Source: Paenibacillus pedocola (GTDB lineage Bacteria > Bacillota > Bacilli > Paenibacillales > Paenibacillaceae). From it: a DNA stretch of 64,000 nucleotides. Positions 34,101 through 45,862 of the stretch are shown in pieces. A model generated the notes under the pieces. That model was not told where the DNA came from. It ran no database searches and worked only from the letters and a program-made list of their open reading frames with translations. The stretch is taken from positions 3,348,001 through 3,412,000 of the forward strand of contig NZ_CP134223.1 of NCBI RefSeq assembly GCF_031599675.1, written 5' to 3'. Position numbers and translations under genes: made by a program. The first letter of the stretch is position 1, and every line of letters begins with the position of its first letter.

Positions 34101-37100
34101 GTCATTGCAGCTTTGGTTGCCGGAGCAGTAAAAGACATGAATTTAAGCATTTCTCCGTCTGTCATCGATCCGGACATCTCGGAACCGGAACCAGAGCCGG
34201 AGATCCAGATTTATGAGGAAAACTTTGAGGGAGATCCTGCTGCTGCTCAATACTCAATGGTGAATGCCACAGGTATCGCCGGTCAGATGACGGGTACGGT
34301 CGTAGATCAGAGCGGAAACAAGGTATTGTCCGTTGCCGGATCCGGTTCCGGTAATCGTGCGAAGGTATTCCGGTTGTTTGATGCGGTCAACGGCGATATT
34401 GTTAATGTCAATTTTGACTGGCATTCCGGAAATGTAAGCGCATCCCCATCGGAAGGACATCTGACGCTGCAGGATGCGAACGAGAATATTATTCTCACTC
34501 TGTTAACGAAGACCGGCACTACAGATCCGTATACGAAAATCCATTATTTTGTAGGTCCTTATACTCCAGACTATGGAACCGGTACTACAGCTGTTCCGAA
34601 TGGTGGAATCGCCACGAACATCCTCAAAAATCAGTGGGTGAATGTAGATGCAAATCTTAACTTTGCCAAGAAAACAATCGATTTGACATTGACGAGTCTT
34701 GCGGATTCCAGTATCAAACAGACGATTCAGGATATCCCGATGAGTCCCGGCGTCTACGCCAATAACGTAAGGGGAATCCGGTTCCTGGGGACCAGAAAGG
34801 GCGGCGGCGGCACATTGAGCTGGACCACCCAGATCGACAACGTGAAGATTGAAGGTACGAAGCTGCCGCCGGTAGCAGGCGATCAGACGGCCTTGATTGC
34901 GCTTCGCGACGAGGTGAAAGCCTTGGATCTGTCGGCTTATTCTGAGGCATCCAAAACCGTGCTTAACAGAGCTTTGGCCGCTGCCGAGGCGGTCATCGGT
35001 ACGGAAGCGACACAGGCCCAGGTCGACCATGCTTTGAACATGCTGACGGTCGCAAGGGATTCGCTGACGAGTGAACCTGTTGGCGAAATCAGTGAGTACA
35101 AGTTTGATTTTGGCTCCGGTAACGCTGCCGAAGGATACTTGAAAGTAGATGCCAAGCGGGCATACGTCGAAGGTAACGGGTATGGCTTTGCCGATACCGC
35201 GCTGCTCGAGGATGAGAACCGGGAAACCGGGGATAAACTTAAGGAGGATTTCACCCGCGTGTACGGCACCTCCTTCCGGGTGGAAATGGAGCCAGCCAAT
35301 TACCGCGTAACGTTAACCATCGGAGATTCGCAAGAATCGACCAACACAGGCGTTGTTGTAGAACAAATGCCTAAATTGCCGGTTGCAACCGTACCGGCAG
35401 GCCAGTTTACCGAAGTAACGTACGACATTGCCCTGATTGACGGCGTGTTTGACTTTACGTTCCCGGGCAGCACACCGAAGATTAACGCGATGAAAATCGA
35501 ACGTCTTCCGGGTAGCGGTGCTGGCGATAAACCAGTCCTTTATCTGGCGAGCGATTCTACGGTGGCCAATTATGCCGAGAGCTATCGTCCGCAGACTGGA
35601 TGGGGTGAAACACTGGGCGGTTATTTCGATCTGGATAAGATCAGCATCGATAACAGGGCAGTCAGTGGATTAAGCAGCAAAACCTTCCTTGTAGGCGGAT
35701 ATCTCAACGACATTCTGCTAGGCATACACGAAGGGGATTATCTCTTCATGCAGTGGTCGCACAATGATTCCACACCTTCCCGTCCGGAGCGGTACCTTAC
35801 ACCGGAGCAATTTAAGGTCTATCTGAAAGATTACATTAACGGGACTGTACAAAGAGGGGCAACTCCAGTACTGGTTACGCCGGTGAACAGACGCGATTTT
35901 ACCGGAGAAGTGCTCAATAAGAGCTTCCCGGAATACGTGCAGGCGATGAAGGAAACGGCGCAAGAAACCGGAACCCTGCTCATTGATCTGAATCAGGCCA
36001 GCTGGGAAGTTTTCCAGGAGCTCGGTCCTGAAGGCACTAAATCCATTTTCATGTGGGTAGGTACAACAGAAGACAATACCCATCTACAGATGAACGGTGC
36101 GATCAAGGTATCCGAGTTGGTGGCACGGCTTGTGCAGGAGCTGGATATACCGCTCTCTGACCTGGTCACCCTGGAAGAGGAACCATCCGATCAGAAAGCA
36201 CCGCATACGACCGCTACAGTAAAAGGAACATTGCAGAATGGCTGGTATACTTCAGCAGCAGAAGTGACGTTCACCGCGACCGATGAAGACTCCGGAATCG
36301 AGTCAACTTCCTTCCAAGTCGACGGCGGTGAGGTCGTGAGCGGTACGCATCTGACCCTGAGCGACGAGGGAAAGCACAACGTGACCTATTGGAGTGTTGA
36401 TGTGGATGGCAACAAAGAGGCAACACAGACGCTTTCGGTGCCGATTGATCTTGCGCCTCCGGCGATCGACATTCAAGGACAGACGGAATACACGATTGAC
36501 CAGCATATAAACATCACTTACTCTGCATCCGATACGGTCTCCGGTGTCGCTGAACCTAGCGGCGTACTGGTGAATACATCAGCCTACACGCTGGATCCCG
36601 GCTTGAATGTAGTAACCGCTGCTGTCTATGACCTTGCTGGCCGGGAACAGACGGTAGACTTTAGCTTCGGGGTCAGCGCTACCTTCGCAAGCCTGTCCGA
36701 ACTTACGCGCACCTTTGCAGGCGGCTCGCAAGACCCGAACGCAGGCACGGCCGCCGAGAAGCTTGCCGGTATTCTGCAGCAGGCTGAACAAGCGGCGAAT
36801 GCACATGAAGGAGCTAAGGCCCGCCAGCTGCTCACTACCTACAGCAATGAGGTTGCTGCCGGCAGAAGTACGGTCTTTACAGCTGAACAGGCTGATGCAC
36901 TGCTTAAGTGGGCTGCATGGCTCAGCCAGGCGACGCCGCTGGCAAGCAGCGCTCCCGGCACTCCGGTCTTGTCTGATAATAACGGCTACGACACGGGCCT
37001 GAAAGACGGAGACTATACCATTACCATGAATCTGTGGTGGGGCAATAACGGAAACCGGTTCAAGCTGTATGAGAACGGTGAACTGATCAAAGAAGTAACC

Positions 37101-37526
37101 CTAGTTGACCAGTCTCCGTCCGCCCAATCTGTTCAAATCGACGTTGTCGGCAAGAAGAACGGCACCTATGTGTATACCGGCGAATTAATCAATTCACTGG
37201 GTACGACCAAGAGCGCTCCGCTCACTGTGACTGTTACAGATGCCGCTCCGGGGAAAGCGGTGTTGTCGAATGACAACTGGGATCGTGACGGAAGCTTTAA
37301 TGTCAGCATGAATCTGTGGTGGGGAACGAACGCTACCGAATACAAGCTGTACGAGAATGGAATTCTGGTAGATTCACAAACACTGCAGGCTCATACTCCT
37401 GGTGCCCAATCGGCAGTAACGGCCATATCCGGCAAAGCTCCCGGAACCTATGAATACGAAGCTGTATTAAGCAATTCGGCGGGTGAAACCAGAACGGCTA
37501 AGATGGTCATAACAGTACGAAAGTAA
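31131..37526 (+). CDS. Secreted multidomain rhamnogalacturonan lyase (PL11) with two CE12 esterase domains
   Basis: A 2131-residue exported enzyme. Signal peptide 1-35 (cleavage near GYA/ETAD). PL11 lyase about 36-645: [79 protein letters not shown]. Galactose-binding-like about 650-785. CE12 number 1 about 790-1005 ([21 protein letters not shown]). Concanavalin-like about 1020-1235. Galactose-binding-like about 1320-1460. CE12 number 2 about 1465-1680 ([21 protein letters not shown]). Two Ig-like domains about 1690-1845, a FIMAH-like helical domain about 1850-1930, and two 95-residue chitinase-type Ig-like repeats (MNLWWG...FKLYENG) to the end. It would cleave and deacetylate pectin rhamnogalacturonan I. 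ATG 31131 is set by TAGGAGGAG. No sortase or SLH anchor is seen. Confidence 0.93.
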   Translation: MGKKANSIKKPVLAFMMSFLMVISLVVPQTPGYAETADSQPGRQAEYLNRGLVAVLQGNGVFLSWRYLNTDSDEIAFNVYKNGNKVNAAPISEATNYVDTTGADSSQYQISTVVAGKEEMQPEIVSVLHNNYLPIPLDKPADGRTKDGGTYSYYAGDASVGDLDGDGDYEIVFLWSPSNSKDNSQAGYTGNVYIDAVELDGTRLWRIDLGINIRAGAHYTQLMVYDLDGNGKAEIVVKTADGTKDGQGTVIGDGTKDYRNEGGYILTGPEYLTLFDGQTGAAVSSVEYVPPRGDVSAWGDGYGNRVDRFLGGIAYLDGVKPSVVMARGYYTRTVLAAFDYIGGKLVQRWTFDTNEAGAQYQAQGNHNLSVLDVDSDGKDEIMYGALAIDDDGSLMYSTGLGHGDAMHAGKLDPNREGYQIVSVHEHTNAEYGLEMRDAATGEIIWGQYTGKDTGRGMSADIDPNYPGYESWASTIVDGQMDPLTKGYAANGEVIYEQNQVPKTANFAIWWDGDLQRELFDHEWNSTTAKGIPLIYKWDYENKQLKEIFRATGALTNNHTKGNPALQADILGDWREELLLRSEDSTEYRLYTTTIPTSYRIPALMQDPVYRLGIAWQNVGYNQPPHTGFYLGTEATAFPKANLALTGGPEVQEQVYHFDFGTDTAAGTTAVQDNVYTQETGYGFENISGITVGTNNVTLPENAKFTVNLPNANYKVTLKLGDDSRSTNAGVKSEYVQKLAMTSLNTGESREYSYDVALVDGQLEFIFSGSAINVQELIISKYPEKTQGAGTTIYMAGDSTMQSYSSMQAPQEGWGQQFGRYFDSGVVIQNDAIGGRSSKSFMVDGRLDTILQQIKPGDFFFISFGHNDASAGIPDRYASPADYKLYLTRYVNGAKQRGATPVLLTPVGRRDFNTITQEFNVSFPEYVKAAKEVAEEQGVALVDLSQLSIAYYDKIGLSATEKIFLYANPGEYPKYPNGISDNTHFSSYGAQVIAALVAGAVKDMNLSISPSVIDPDISEPEPEPEIQIYEENFEGDPAAAQYSMVNATGIAGQMTGTVVDQSGNKVLSVAGSGSGNRAKVFRLFDAVNGDIVNVNFDWHSGNVSASPSEGHLTLQDANENIILTLLTKTGTTDPYTKIHYFVGPYTPDYGTGTTAVPNGGIATNILKNQWVNVDANLNFAKKTIDLTLTSLADSSIKQTIQDIPMSPGVYANNVRGIRFLGTRKGGGGTLSWTTQIDNVKIEGTKLPPVAGDQTALIALRDEVKALDLSAYSEASKTVLNRALAAAEAVIGTEATQAQVDHALNMLTVARDSLTSEPVGEISEYKFDFGSGNAAEGYLKVDAKRAYVEGNGYGFADTALLEDENRETGDKLKEDFTRVYGTSFRVEMEPANYRVTLTIGDSQESTNTGVVVEQMPKLPVATVPAGQFTEVTYDIALIDGVFDFTFPGSTPKINAMKIERLPGSGAGDKPVLYLASDSTVANYAESYRPQTGWGETLGGYFDLDKISIDNRAVSGLSSKTFLVGGYLNDILLGIHEGDYLFMQWSHNDSTPSRPERYLTPEQFKVYLKDYINGTVQRGATPVLVTPVNRRDFTGEVLNKSFPEYVQAMKETAQETGTLLIDLNQASWEVFQELGPEGTKSIFMWVGTTEDNTHLQMNGAIKVSELVARLVQELDIPLSDLVTLEEEPSDQKAPHTTATVKGTLQNGWYTSAAEVTFTATDEDSGIESTSFQVDGGEVVSGTHLTLSDEGKHNVTYWSVDVDGNKEATQTLSVPIDLAPPAIDIQGQTEYTIDQHINITYSASDTVSGVAEPSGVLVNTSAYTLDPGLNVVTAAVYDLAGREQTVDFSFGVSATFASLSELTRTFAGGSQDPNAGTAAEKLAGILQQAEQAANAHEGAKARQLLTTYSNEVAAGRSTVFTAEQADALLKWAAWLSQATPLASSAPGTPVLSDNNGYDTGLKDGDYTITMNLWWGNNGNRFKLYENGELIKEVTLVDQSPSAQSVQIDVVGKKNGTYVYTGELINSLGTTKSAPLTVTVTDAAPGKAVLSNDNWDRDGSFNVSMNLWWGTNATEYKLYENGILVDSQTLQAHTPGAQSAVTAISGKAPGTYEYEAVLSNSAGETRTAKMVITVRK

Positions 37527-37576
37527 CCACAGCAGTACAGCCTATCCAGAAATGAACGGAAGGACCTAACGCAGCA

Positions 37577-37618
37577 AAAAAGCCCAATGGAACGGCGCAG
37601 CCGGTACTTGGGCTTTTT
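37577..37618 (+). terminator. Terminator of the PL11/CE12 gene
   Basis: AAAAAGCCCAA (37577-37587) pairs with TTGGGCTTTTT (37608-37618); the inner part (CGGC...GCCG) also pairs. Probably bidirectional. Confidence 0.88.
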
Positions 37619-37760
37619 AAGTTGTTATGGGGTGGGAACATTTTCCTGGATGGTTCGTATGAATCCCTAGAAAGATTAACTTAATTATGAATATTAACGA
37701 AATTAATTTAATATGAAACTATAGAATAATTCCCTAAATCCGATCGAATGGAGAATGAAC

Positions 37761-38750
37761 ATGAGAGAACATGGCTCAATGAAAGCAATGGTCTATGATT
37801 CCTATGGAACACCAGAAGTCCTCCGGATAGAATCGGTAGATATCCCTGATCCCAAGGATCATGAAGTGTTAATCGAAGTCCAAGCGGCTTCGGTTAACTC
37901 CTGGGACTGGGACCTCCTGCGCGGGAAACCGTTCATAAACCGGGTTGGAGCGTTTCGCAAACCACGTTACCGGATTCTCGGGGCAGATATTGCAGGGAAG
38001 GTCATTGCGGTTGGAGCGGCTGCTGCACGATTTAAACCAGGGGATGAGGTTTTTGGTGATCTTTCCGGTTGCGGCTGGGGCGGATTTGCCGAGTATGTAT
38101 GCGCTGCAGAGGGAGCATTAACACCAAAGCCTGCTGGAATAAGCTTTATAGAGGCGGCAGCCATTCCTCAAGCAGCCGTACTTGCCTTGCAAGGCCTGCG
38201 TGATGCAGGGAATTTGCAAAGTGGGCAGCATGTTCTTATTAATGGAGCCGCCGGCGGAGTCGGGTCGTTCGCAATCCAGTACGCCAAATTGCACGGGGCT
38301 GAAGTGACCGGAGTTGATAGCACCGGAAAGCTAGAGATACTACGTGCTATAGGTGCGGATCATGTGCTCGATTATACGAAAGAAGACTTCACGGTGAATG
38401 GGATACAATATGATTTGATACTTGATGTTGTCGGAAACAAATCCATTTTCAGATTGAAGCGTGCACTAAGGAATGGTGGTGCCTATGTCATGATTGGAGG
38501 ACCCATGTCGCGGATTATCCTAAATCTGTTGTGGGCTCCGTTTGTTTCTCTGCTTGAAAAGAAGAAGATAAAAGTGCTCGTCCATAAACCCAATCACGGA
38601 GATCAGCTGGTTTGGAAAGAGCTTGTCGAATCAGGCCAAGTCACACCCGTCATTGATCGGCAGTACCCGTTACATCAGGCAGCCCAGGCGCTTCAGGATC
38701 TTGGAAATGGTTCTGTAAAAGGAAAAGCTGTCGTCTGCCTGAAGCTTTAG
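37761..38750 (+). CDS. Zinc-independent MDR-family quinone oxidoreductase-like protein
   Basis: A 329-residue medium-chain dehydrogenase/reductase of the quinone oxidoreductase type. The N-terminal GroES-like part (MKAMVYDSYGTPEVLRIESVDIPDP, ILGADIAGKVIAVG, FKPGDEVFGDLSG) is followed by the Rossmann motif VLINGAAGGVGSFAIQYAKLHGAEVTGV. The catalytic zinc ligands of alcohol dehydrogenases are absent. It probably reduces quinones or enones with NADPH. ATG 37761 is chosen since the GGAG at 37750-37753 lies 7 bases before it and only 1 base before 37755. The rph gene follows after 63 bases, but co-transcription is uncertain. Confidence 0.88.
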   Translation: MREHGSMKAMVYDSYGTPEVLRIESVDIPDPKDHEVLIEVQAASVNSWDWDLLRGKPFINRVGAFRKPRYRILGADIAGKVIAVGAAAARFKPGDEVFGDLSGCGWGGFAEYVCAAEGALTPKPAGISFIEAAAIPQAAVLALQGLRDAGNLQSGQHVLINGAAGGVGSFAIQYAKLHGAEVTGVDSTGKLEILRAIGADHVLDYTKEDFTVNGIQYDLILDVVGNKSIFRLKRALRNGGAYVMIGGPMSRIILNLLWAPFVSLLEKKKIKVLVHKPNHGDQLVWKELVESGQVTPVIDRQYPLHQAAQALQDLGNGSVKGKAVVCLKL

Positions 38751-38795
38751 ACAATATGACGGTAAACTCTTGTCAAACGTTTACTCGCAACCTAA

Positions 38796-41429
<2,634 letters not shown>

Positions 41430-41469
41430 CTAGCTTATCCGTAAGCATATTCAAGCTTTTGTTCGCAAC

Positions 41470-41509
41470 TTCATAACTTCTTCATAAGCTGCAAATTTGT
41501 TCTTCATAA
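41470..41509 (+). promoter_or_regulatory. Helically phased TTCATAA direct repeats
   Basis: Three identical TTCATAA heptamers start at 41470, 41481 and 41503, that is 11 and 22 bases apart, all on one face of the helix. They fit the TTHAYA-N5-TTHAYA pattern bound by PhoP-like OmpR-family regulators. TATATAGT follows as a likely -10, so the third repeat sits at the -35. An OmpR-family gene lies 350 bp downstream. Confidence 0.7.
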
Positions 41510-41546
41510 CTCTTTTATATAGTGTACCTATAAGGAGGAGATATAA

Positions 41547-41810
41547 ATGAAGAAATTATGGATTGGTTTAACGGCATTGGTACTGGTGATGGGAATTGGA
41601 ACCGCCGGCGCGTATGCTGCAACAGCAAACAATGATACTAACGACAGCGGATTCTTCAAGAAAATGCTGCCCTTCGCCAAACAAATGCACCCCAACCTGT
41701 CAGAGGATCAAATCAAGAACATGCATGACAATTGCAGCACTTCATCCGGAACGGGAATGTCAGAAATGATGCAAAATGCCCAACATGGCCGGAGTATGAT
41801 GAACTTCTAA
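41547..41810 (+). CDS. Small exported Met/His-rich protein
   Basis: An 87-residue product with a signal peptide (about 1-24, IGLTALVLVMGIGTAGAYA). The mature part is FFKKMLPFAKQMHPNLSEDQIKNMHDNC followed by a Ser/Gly linker and a Met/His-rich end (MSEMMQNAQHGRSMMNF). The one Cys, several His and many Met suggest metal (Cu or Ag) binding or envelope-stress sensing, but no family is certain. AAGGAGGAG precedes the ATG. Phased TTCATAA repeats upstream and a two-component system downstream point to its being a target of that system. Confidence 0.75.
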   Translation: MKKLWIGLTALVLVMGIGTAGAYAATANNDTNDSGFFKKMLPFAKQMHPNLSEDQIKNMHDNCSTSSGTGMSEMMQNAQHGRSMMNF

Positions 41811-41823
41811 TCCGATCATGATA

Positions 41824-41882
41824 AGATAAGACCTCATAGAAATGAGATAGATCTCAAAGAAATGAGGTCTATCTCATTTTTT
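41824..41882 (+). terminator. Terminator after the small exported protein
   Basis: AGATAAGACCTCAT (41824-41837) pairs with ATGAGGTCTATCT (41862-41874) followed by CATTTTTT. A third, related GAGATAGATCTC segment in the loop could form an alternative hairpin. Confidence 0.8.
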
Positions 41883-41905
41883 CAAACAAAGTAGGTGATG
41901 AGTCC

Positions 41906-42604
41906 GTGAAAATTTTAGTGGTGGATGATGAAGAAAATATCCTGCAGGTCATTAAGGCTTATTTGGAAAAAAATAAATATATTGTGTACGAAGCCGATAC
42001 AGGAAAAGGCGCAATTCATCTTTTTGAAACCTTACAGCCCGATCTGATCGTGCTGGATTTGATGCTTCCGGATATGACCGGAGAGGAAGTATGCAGAACA
42101 GTCCGCAAATCATCTAACGTTCCCATTCTCATGTTGACTGCAAAAAGCAGTGAAGACGATATGGTGAACGGGCTAATGATTGGAGCCGATGATTATATTA
42201 CCAAACCATTCAGCCCAAGAGAGCTGCTCGCTCGGGTGATTAGTCTATTAAGAAGAACCAACCCGCCCCAGCAAGGGAATCAATCACGGCTGTCCTTTGC
42301 CCAAGGCTCTTTAACAATGGATTTAGAGCGTTATGAGGTGTTGATGAATAAGGAGGCCGTATCCCTTACCCTTATGGAGTTTAAGCTGCTGGAAATTTTA
42401 GCGAAGCATCCCAAGAGAGTGTTCTCACGACTTGAACTGGTTAACCTTACCCAGGGTGATTCTTATGAAGGATTTGAGCGAACCATCGATGTTCATATTA
42501 AGAATATTAGACAAAAAATTGGCGATGACCCTAAACACCCTCTTTTTATCGGTACCGTATTTGGAGTAGGTTATAAATTCTTGGTGAATTCAGATGCTAC
42601 ATAG
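41906..42604 (+). CDS. OmpR/PhoB-family response regulator
   Basis: A 232-residue regulator. The receiver domain (1-115) has the acidic pocket VVDDEENIL, the phosphorylation Asp in LIVLDLMLPDMTG (Asp51), and the Thr/Lys pair MLTAKSS...ITKPFSPREL. The winged helix (about 130-230) includes LTLMEFKLLEILAKHPKRVFSRLEL, FERTIDVHIKNIRQKIGDD and FIGTVFGVGYKF. It starts at a GTG with a weak AGGTGATGAG site. Its stop overlaps the histidine kinase start by 11 bases, so the two form a coupled two-component pair. Confidence 0.95.
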   Translation: MKILVVDDEENILQVIKAYLEKNKYIVYEADTGKGAIHLFETLQPDLIVLDLMLPDMTGEEVCRTVRKSSNVPILMLTAKSSEDDMVNGLMIGADDYITKPFSPRELLARVISLLRRTNPPQQGNQSRLSFAQGSLTMDLERYEVLMNKEAVSLTLMEFKLLEILAKHPKRVFSRLELVNLTQGDSYEGFERTIDVHIKNIRQKIGDDPKHPLFIGTVFGVGYKFLVNSDAT

Positions 42605-43937
42605 AGGCGGATTGAGCAGAAAGCTACTTATATCCCATGCCGGTGTGGCTCTTGCTGCGCTTCTGTCCATTGTCCTGCTCGTTAACATAGTAATGAATAT
42701 CTCATTCAACCAATATCAGAAAAACCAGGAACAGGCGGAAATCCAAAGTTTACTGGAAGATCTAAAAGATGCATATCATGAGTCTGCCGGCCAATGGGAT
42801 CCAAACGTATGGATGATCATTTCGCACCAGGCGATGGTTAATGAATATATCGTTCGTGTCTATGACATAGACCGCCAATTGATTTGGGACACCAGCCAAA
42901 TGGGGATGCATAATTCTCAGCCGAAGCAAGACACCATTACTAAATCAATTGTTAAAGACAATCAGCAGGTGGGGACATTAGAATTTCAATCATTGGACAA
43001 AACGTCCCAGAGTCTGAATCAGCAGTTTCTGCGAATGTTTAATATATTGTTATGGGCTGCAATGTTTCTCGTTATAGCCGGTACGTATCTGTTTAGCCGC
43101 TATATGGCTAAAAGCATTAGCCAGCCTCTTTTAGAAATTAAAGATATTGCTTCGCGGATGAGGCAGGGAGATCTCACTTCCCGGGTTGAAGGTTTACATT
43201 ATAATACGGAGATCGATGATGTGGGGCGTGCACTCAATCATTTGGCTGACGGACTTGAAAAGCAAGAGCAGTTTCGGAAATCACTGACCGCCGACGTGGC
43301 ACATGAGCTTCGCACACCCATAGCAATAATACAAAGTCATTTGGAAGCCTTTCAGGATGGTATTTGGGAGCCGACACCGGAGAAGATTCAGGTGTGTCAT
43401 GACCAAGCTTTGCGGCTAGTCCGTCTTATCAGTGATTTGGAAAACCTGGCTAATGCAGAGAATCCCATGATTCAGTTGAAGACGGAGGTCGTATCTCTTA
43501 ACGAGATTGTAGACGAGTCGTTAAATACTGTATCCAGCCAGTTTTGGCAGAAGGGGCTTTCAGCTGACCTGATAAGTTTAAATGACGTTTGGATCACAGG
43601 GGACCGTTCGCGGCTGGTTCAGGTTTTCGTGAATCTGATAAGTAATGCATTTAAATATACGAGTTCTGGACGGATTCAGATTGAAGTGTCAAAAGAGAAC
43701 ACAGAGGCCGTCGTTATTGTATCTGATACGGGGATGGGGATACCTGAAGAGGAACTTCCCTATATCTTTGAACGTTTTTACCGCGGGGAGAAATCACGGA
43801 ACCGGAAGACTGGCGGAGCCGGAATAGGCCTTGCCGTTGTAAAAGCAATTGTGGATGCTCATGAAGGAGCTATCTATATTGAAAGTGAGATCCATAAGGG
43901 GACTACAGTCCATGTTCGTCTCCCAATCGTTCGATGA
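42594..43937 (+). CDS. Membrane sensor histidine kinase
   Basis: A 447-residue kinase. TM1 is near residues 11-32, followed by an extracellular sensor loop of about 115 residues, then TM2 (about 145-165, ILLWAAMFLVIAGTYLF). A HAMP linker (SRYMAKSISQPLLEIKDIASRMRQGDLTSRVEG) leads to the H-box ADVAHELRTPIAIIQSH and the ATPase motifs NLISNAFKYT, VSDTGMGIPEEELPYIFERFYRG and GGAGIGLAVVKAIVDAHEG. It autophosphorylates and drives the overlapping response regulator. The extracellular size suggests sensing of an envelope or external signal. Confidence 0.95.
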   Translation: MLHRGGLSRKLLISHAGVALAALLSIVLLVNIVMNISFNQYQKNQEQAEIQSLLEDLKDAYHESAGQWDPNVWMIISHQAMVNEYIVRVYDIDRQLIWDTSQMGMHNSQPKQDTITKSIVKDNQQVGTLEFQSLDKTSQSLNQQFLRMFNILLWAAMFLVIAGTYLFSRYMAKSISQPLLEIKDIASRMRQGDLTSRVEGLHYNTEIDDVGRALNHLADGLEKQEQFRKSLTADVAHELRTPIAIIQSHLEAFQDGIWEPTPEKIQVCHDQALRLVRLISDLENLANAENPMIQLKTEVVSLNEIVDESLNTVSSQFWQKGLSADLISLNDVWITGDRSRLVQVFVNLISNAFKYTSSGRIQIEVSKENTEAVVIVSDTGMGIPEEELPYIFERFYRGEKSRNRKTGGAGIGLAVVKAIVDAHEGAIYIESEIHKGTTVHVRLPIVR

Positions 43938-43951
43938 ATGGAGGAGACCCT

Positions 43952-44170
43952 ATGATGATGGGATATGGTTTTGGGTTCGGTATCTTTGGATTGGTCATCA
44001 ATTTTTTGCTGATACTAGGTGTAGTTTATTGGGTAATAAAATGGGTTAGGGGGGGAGGGGAATCGCATATTAATGACAATACTCCAGAGAGAATCTTGAA
44101 TGAACGATTTGCAAGGGGTGAAATCACGGAAGAAGAATATCTGCGGATGAAGAGGATCCTCCGGGACTGA
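43952..44170 (+). CDS. Small membrane protein with SHOCT domain
   Basis: A 72-residue product. A Gly/Phe-rich transmembrane helix (GFGFGIFGLVINFLLILGVVYWVIKWV) is followed by a short linker and a SHOCT motif, PERILNERFARGEITEEEYLRMKRIL. SHOCT segments often occur on small membrane proteins and may aid oligomerisation. The GGAGGAG at 43939-43946 selects the ATG at 43952 (or 43955) rather than the ATG at 43934 that overlaps the kinase stop. It is third in the two-component operon. Confidence 0.85.
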   Translation: MMMGYGFGFGIFGLVINFLLILGVVYWVIKWVRGGGESHINDNTPERILNERFARGEITEEEYLRMKRILRD

Positions 44171-44203
44171 TCCGTAACCTGTGTATAGGAGTGAGACCGA
44201 ATA

Positions 44204-45637
44204 ATGAAGAAATACAATACGAGGGCTATCATGGCGTCGCTGCTGATCTGCGGGTTCGTCGGCATGTTCAGCGAAACTGCCCTTAATATTGCGATAAGTA
44301 ATTTAATGGATGTGTTCCAAATATCCGCGGCGACCGCTCAGTGGCTGACGACAGGATTCTTGCTGACGCTCGGTATACTGATGCCAATGACGGGGTGGTT
44401 GCTGCAGAGGTTCACGACGAGACAGCTGTTTATCGCTTCGCTTGCCAGCTCAATCGTGGGTACTCTAATTGCTGCACTCGCATTTAATTTCGAAATGTTG
44501 ATGCTGGCTCGCGTCTTACAGGCGGTGGGTATGGGGCTGTTAATACCGCTCATGTTCAATACGATTCTTATTGTATATCCGCCGGAGCAGCGCGGAGCGG
44601 CAATGGGCTTCGTCGGACTCGTTATCATGTTCGCGCCGGCAACCGGTCCTTCAGTAGCAGGTCTGTTAATCGAATATTTCACTTGGCATTATATTTTTTG
44701 GCTGTCGCTTCCGTTTTTGATCGTGGGGTTATTGGTAGGTCTGAAGTATTTGGATAATGTAACCGAGGTCACGAAGTCCCGCATCGATGTAATATCTGTC
44801 ATACTGTCTACAATCGGGTTCGGCGGGGTAGTGTTCGGCTTCAGTAAAGCAGGGGAAGGTGAAGGGGGCTGGACCAGCGCAGTTGTCGTGTCCTCCATTA
44901 TCATTGGGCTTATTGCGCTCGTATTATTTGCCTTGCGTCAGAATGTGATGCGTGAACCGATGATGAACCTGCGCGTATTCAAGTATCCGATGTATATCGT
45001 TGGATTGGTTCTGGTGCTGGCATGTATGATGATCATCTTGTCGAGTATGATTATTCTGCCGATGTTCCTGCAGAACGGTATGGGGCTAACTGCATTCGCC
45101 GCCGGCCTCATGCTGCTGCCGGGCAGTGCGCTGAACGGTATTTTATCGCCGCGAATGGGGCGTTTGTTCGACAAATATGGTCCGAGAGGACTTGTCATTT
45201 CGGGCCTCATTATTGTTGTGATAGCGTTATGGTTTTTCTCCAGTATATCCGTTGTATCTTCGGTGGCTTTCCTAGTGACGCTGCATGTCGGACTTATGGT
45301 AGGGATCTCTATGGTATGGATGCCGGCGCAAACGAATGGCCTAAACCAGCTGCCCCCTGAGCTGTACCCACACGGTACGGCAATTATGAATACCCTGCAG
45401 CAAGTCGCTGGGGCGATCGGCACAGCTGTCGCAATCAGTATTCTTACAGGCGGCATGCAGACTTACTTGCATAGTTCCTCCGCACCGACAGAACAGGCCG
45501 AATTAGCAAAAGCATTGACCTTCGGTTCCCAGAATGTGTTCATATTCGCGATGATTGTTACATTAATCGGCCTCTGTACCGGATTCTTCATTCGCCGCGT
45601 AATCGTAAAGCACGCGATGATGAACTCTCCGCATTAA
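44204..45637 (+). CDS. DHA2-family MFS multidrug exporter (EmrB/QacA type)
   Basis: A 477-residue protein with about 14 hydrophobic helices. The DHA2 motifs are visible: LNIAISNLMDVFQISAATAQWLTTGFLLTLGILMPMTGWLLQRF, RVLQAVGMGLLIPLMFNTILIVYPPEQRGAAMGFVGLVIMFAPATGPSVAGLL (antiporter motif C). LmrB-like Bacillus pumps are the nearest recalled relatives. It exports hydrophobic drugs by proton antiport. It lies 33 bases after the SHOCT gene on the same strand, so it may be under the same two-component control. A very strong terminator follows. Confidence 0.9.
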   Translation: MKKYNTRAIMASLLICGFVGMFSETALNIAISNLMDVFQISAATAQWLTTGFLLTLGILMPMTGWLLQRFTTRQLFIASLASSIVGTLIAALAFNFEMLMLARVLQAVGMGLLIPLMFNTILIVYPPEQRGAAMGFVGLVIMFAPATGPSVAGLLIEYFTWHYIFWLSLPFLIVGLLVGLKYLDNVTEVTKSRIDVISVILSTIGFGGVVFGFSKAGEGEGGWTSAVVVSSIIIGLIALVLFALRQNVMREPMMNLRVFKYPMYIVGLVLVLACMMIILSSMIILPMFLQNGMGLTAFAAGLMLLPGSALNGILSPRMGRLFDKYGPRGLVISGLIIVVIALWFFSSISVVSSVAFLVTLHVGLMVGISMVWMPAQTNGLNQLPPELYPHGTAIMNTLQQVAGAIGTAVAISILTGGMQTYLHSSSAPTEQAELAKALTFGSQNVFIFAMIVTLIGLCTGFFIRRVIVKHAMMNSPH

Positions 45638-45675
45638 CGATTCCCAGGGGCTTCCCCCTGATTCAACTCAAACAG

Positions 45676-45722
45676 CAGCGGCAGACCATGACTTTACGTC
45701 TTGGTCTGCCGCTGTTTTTTTT
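45676..45722 (+). terminator. Strong rho-independent terminator
   Basis: A perfect 13-bp stem, CAGCGGCAGACCA (45676-45688) with its complement (45702-45714), is followed by eight Ts. It ends the two-component/DHA2 transcript. Confidence 0.95.
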
Positions 45723-45751
45723 GTATAAATGAAGAGCAAAGAAATATCCTG

Positions 45752-45818
45752 ACGGTACCTGTAAAAAGATTTTGACTTTTCTAACAGGTACCGTTATAAT
45801 CGAATCAACAGGTACCGT
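45752..45818 (+). promoter_or_regulatory. marR promoter with three GGTACC operators
   Basis: TTGACT (45772-45777), 17 bases, TATAAT (45795-45800). The sequence AACAGGTACCGT occurs within the spacer (45783-45794) and again after the -10 (45807-45818); an inverted copy, ACGGTACCTGT, lies upstream of the -35 (45752-45762). The GGTACC cores are 33 and 24 bases apart. This is the expected pattern for strong autorepression by the MarR protein. Confidence 0.82.
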
Positions 45819-45862
45819 AAGGATATTTGAATCATCCACATTAAGGAGGCTCCATTAGGAAC

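Noticed and set aside
38765..38790. cre-like or rifampin-associated element upstream of rph
   Set aside because: The AAACGTTT region misses several cre positions, and the 19-bp actinobacterial rifampin element is not present.
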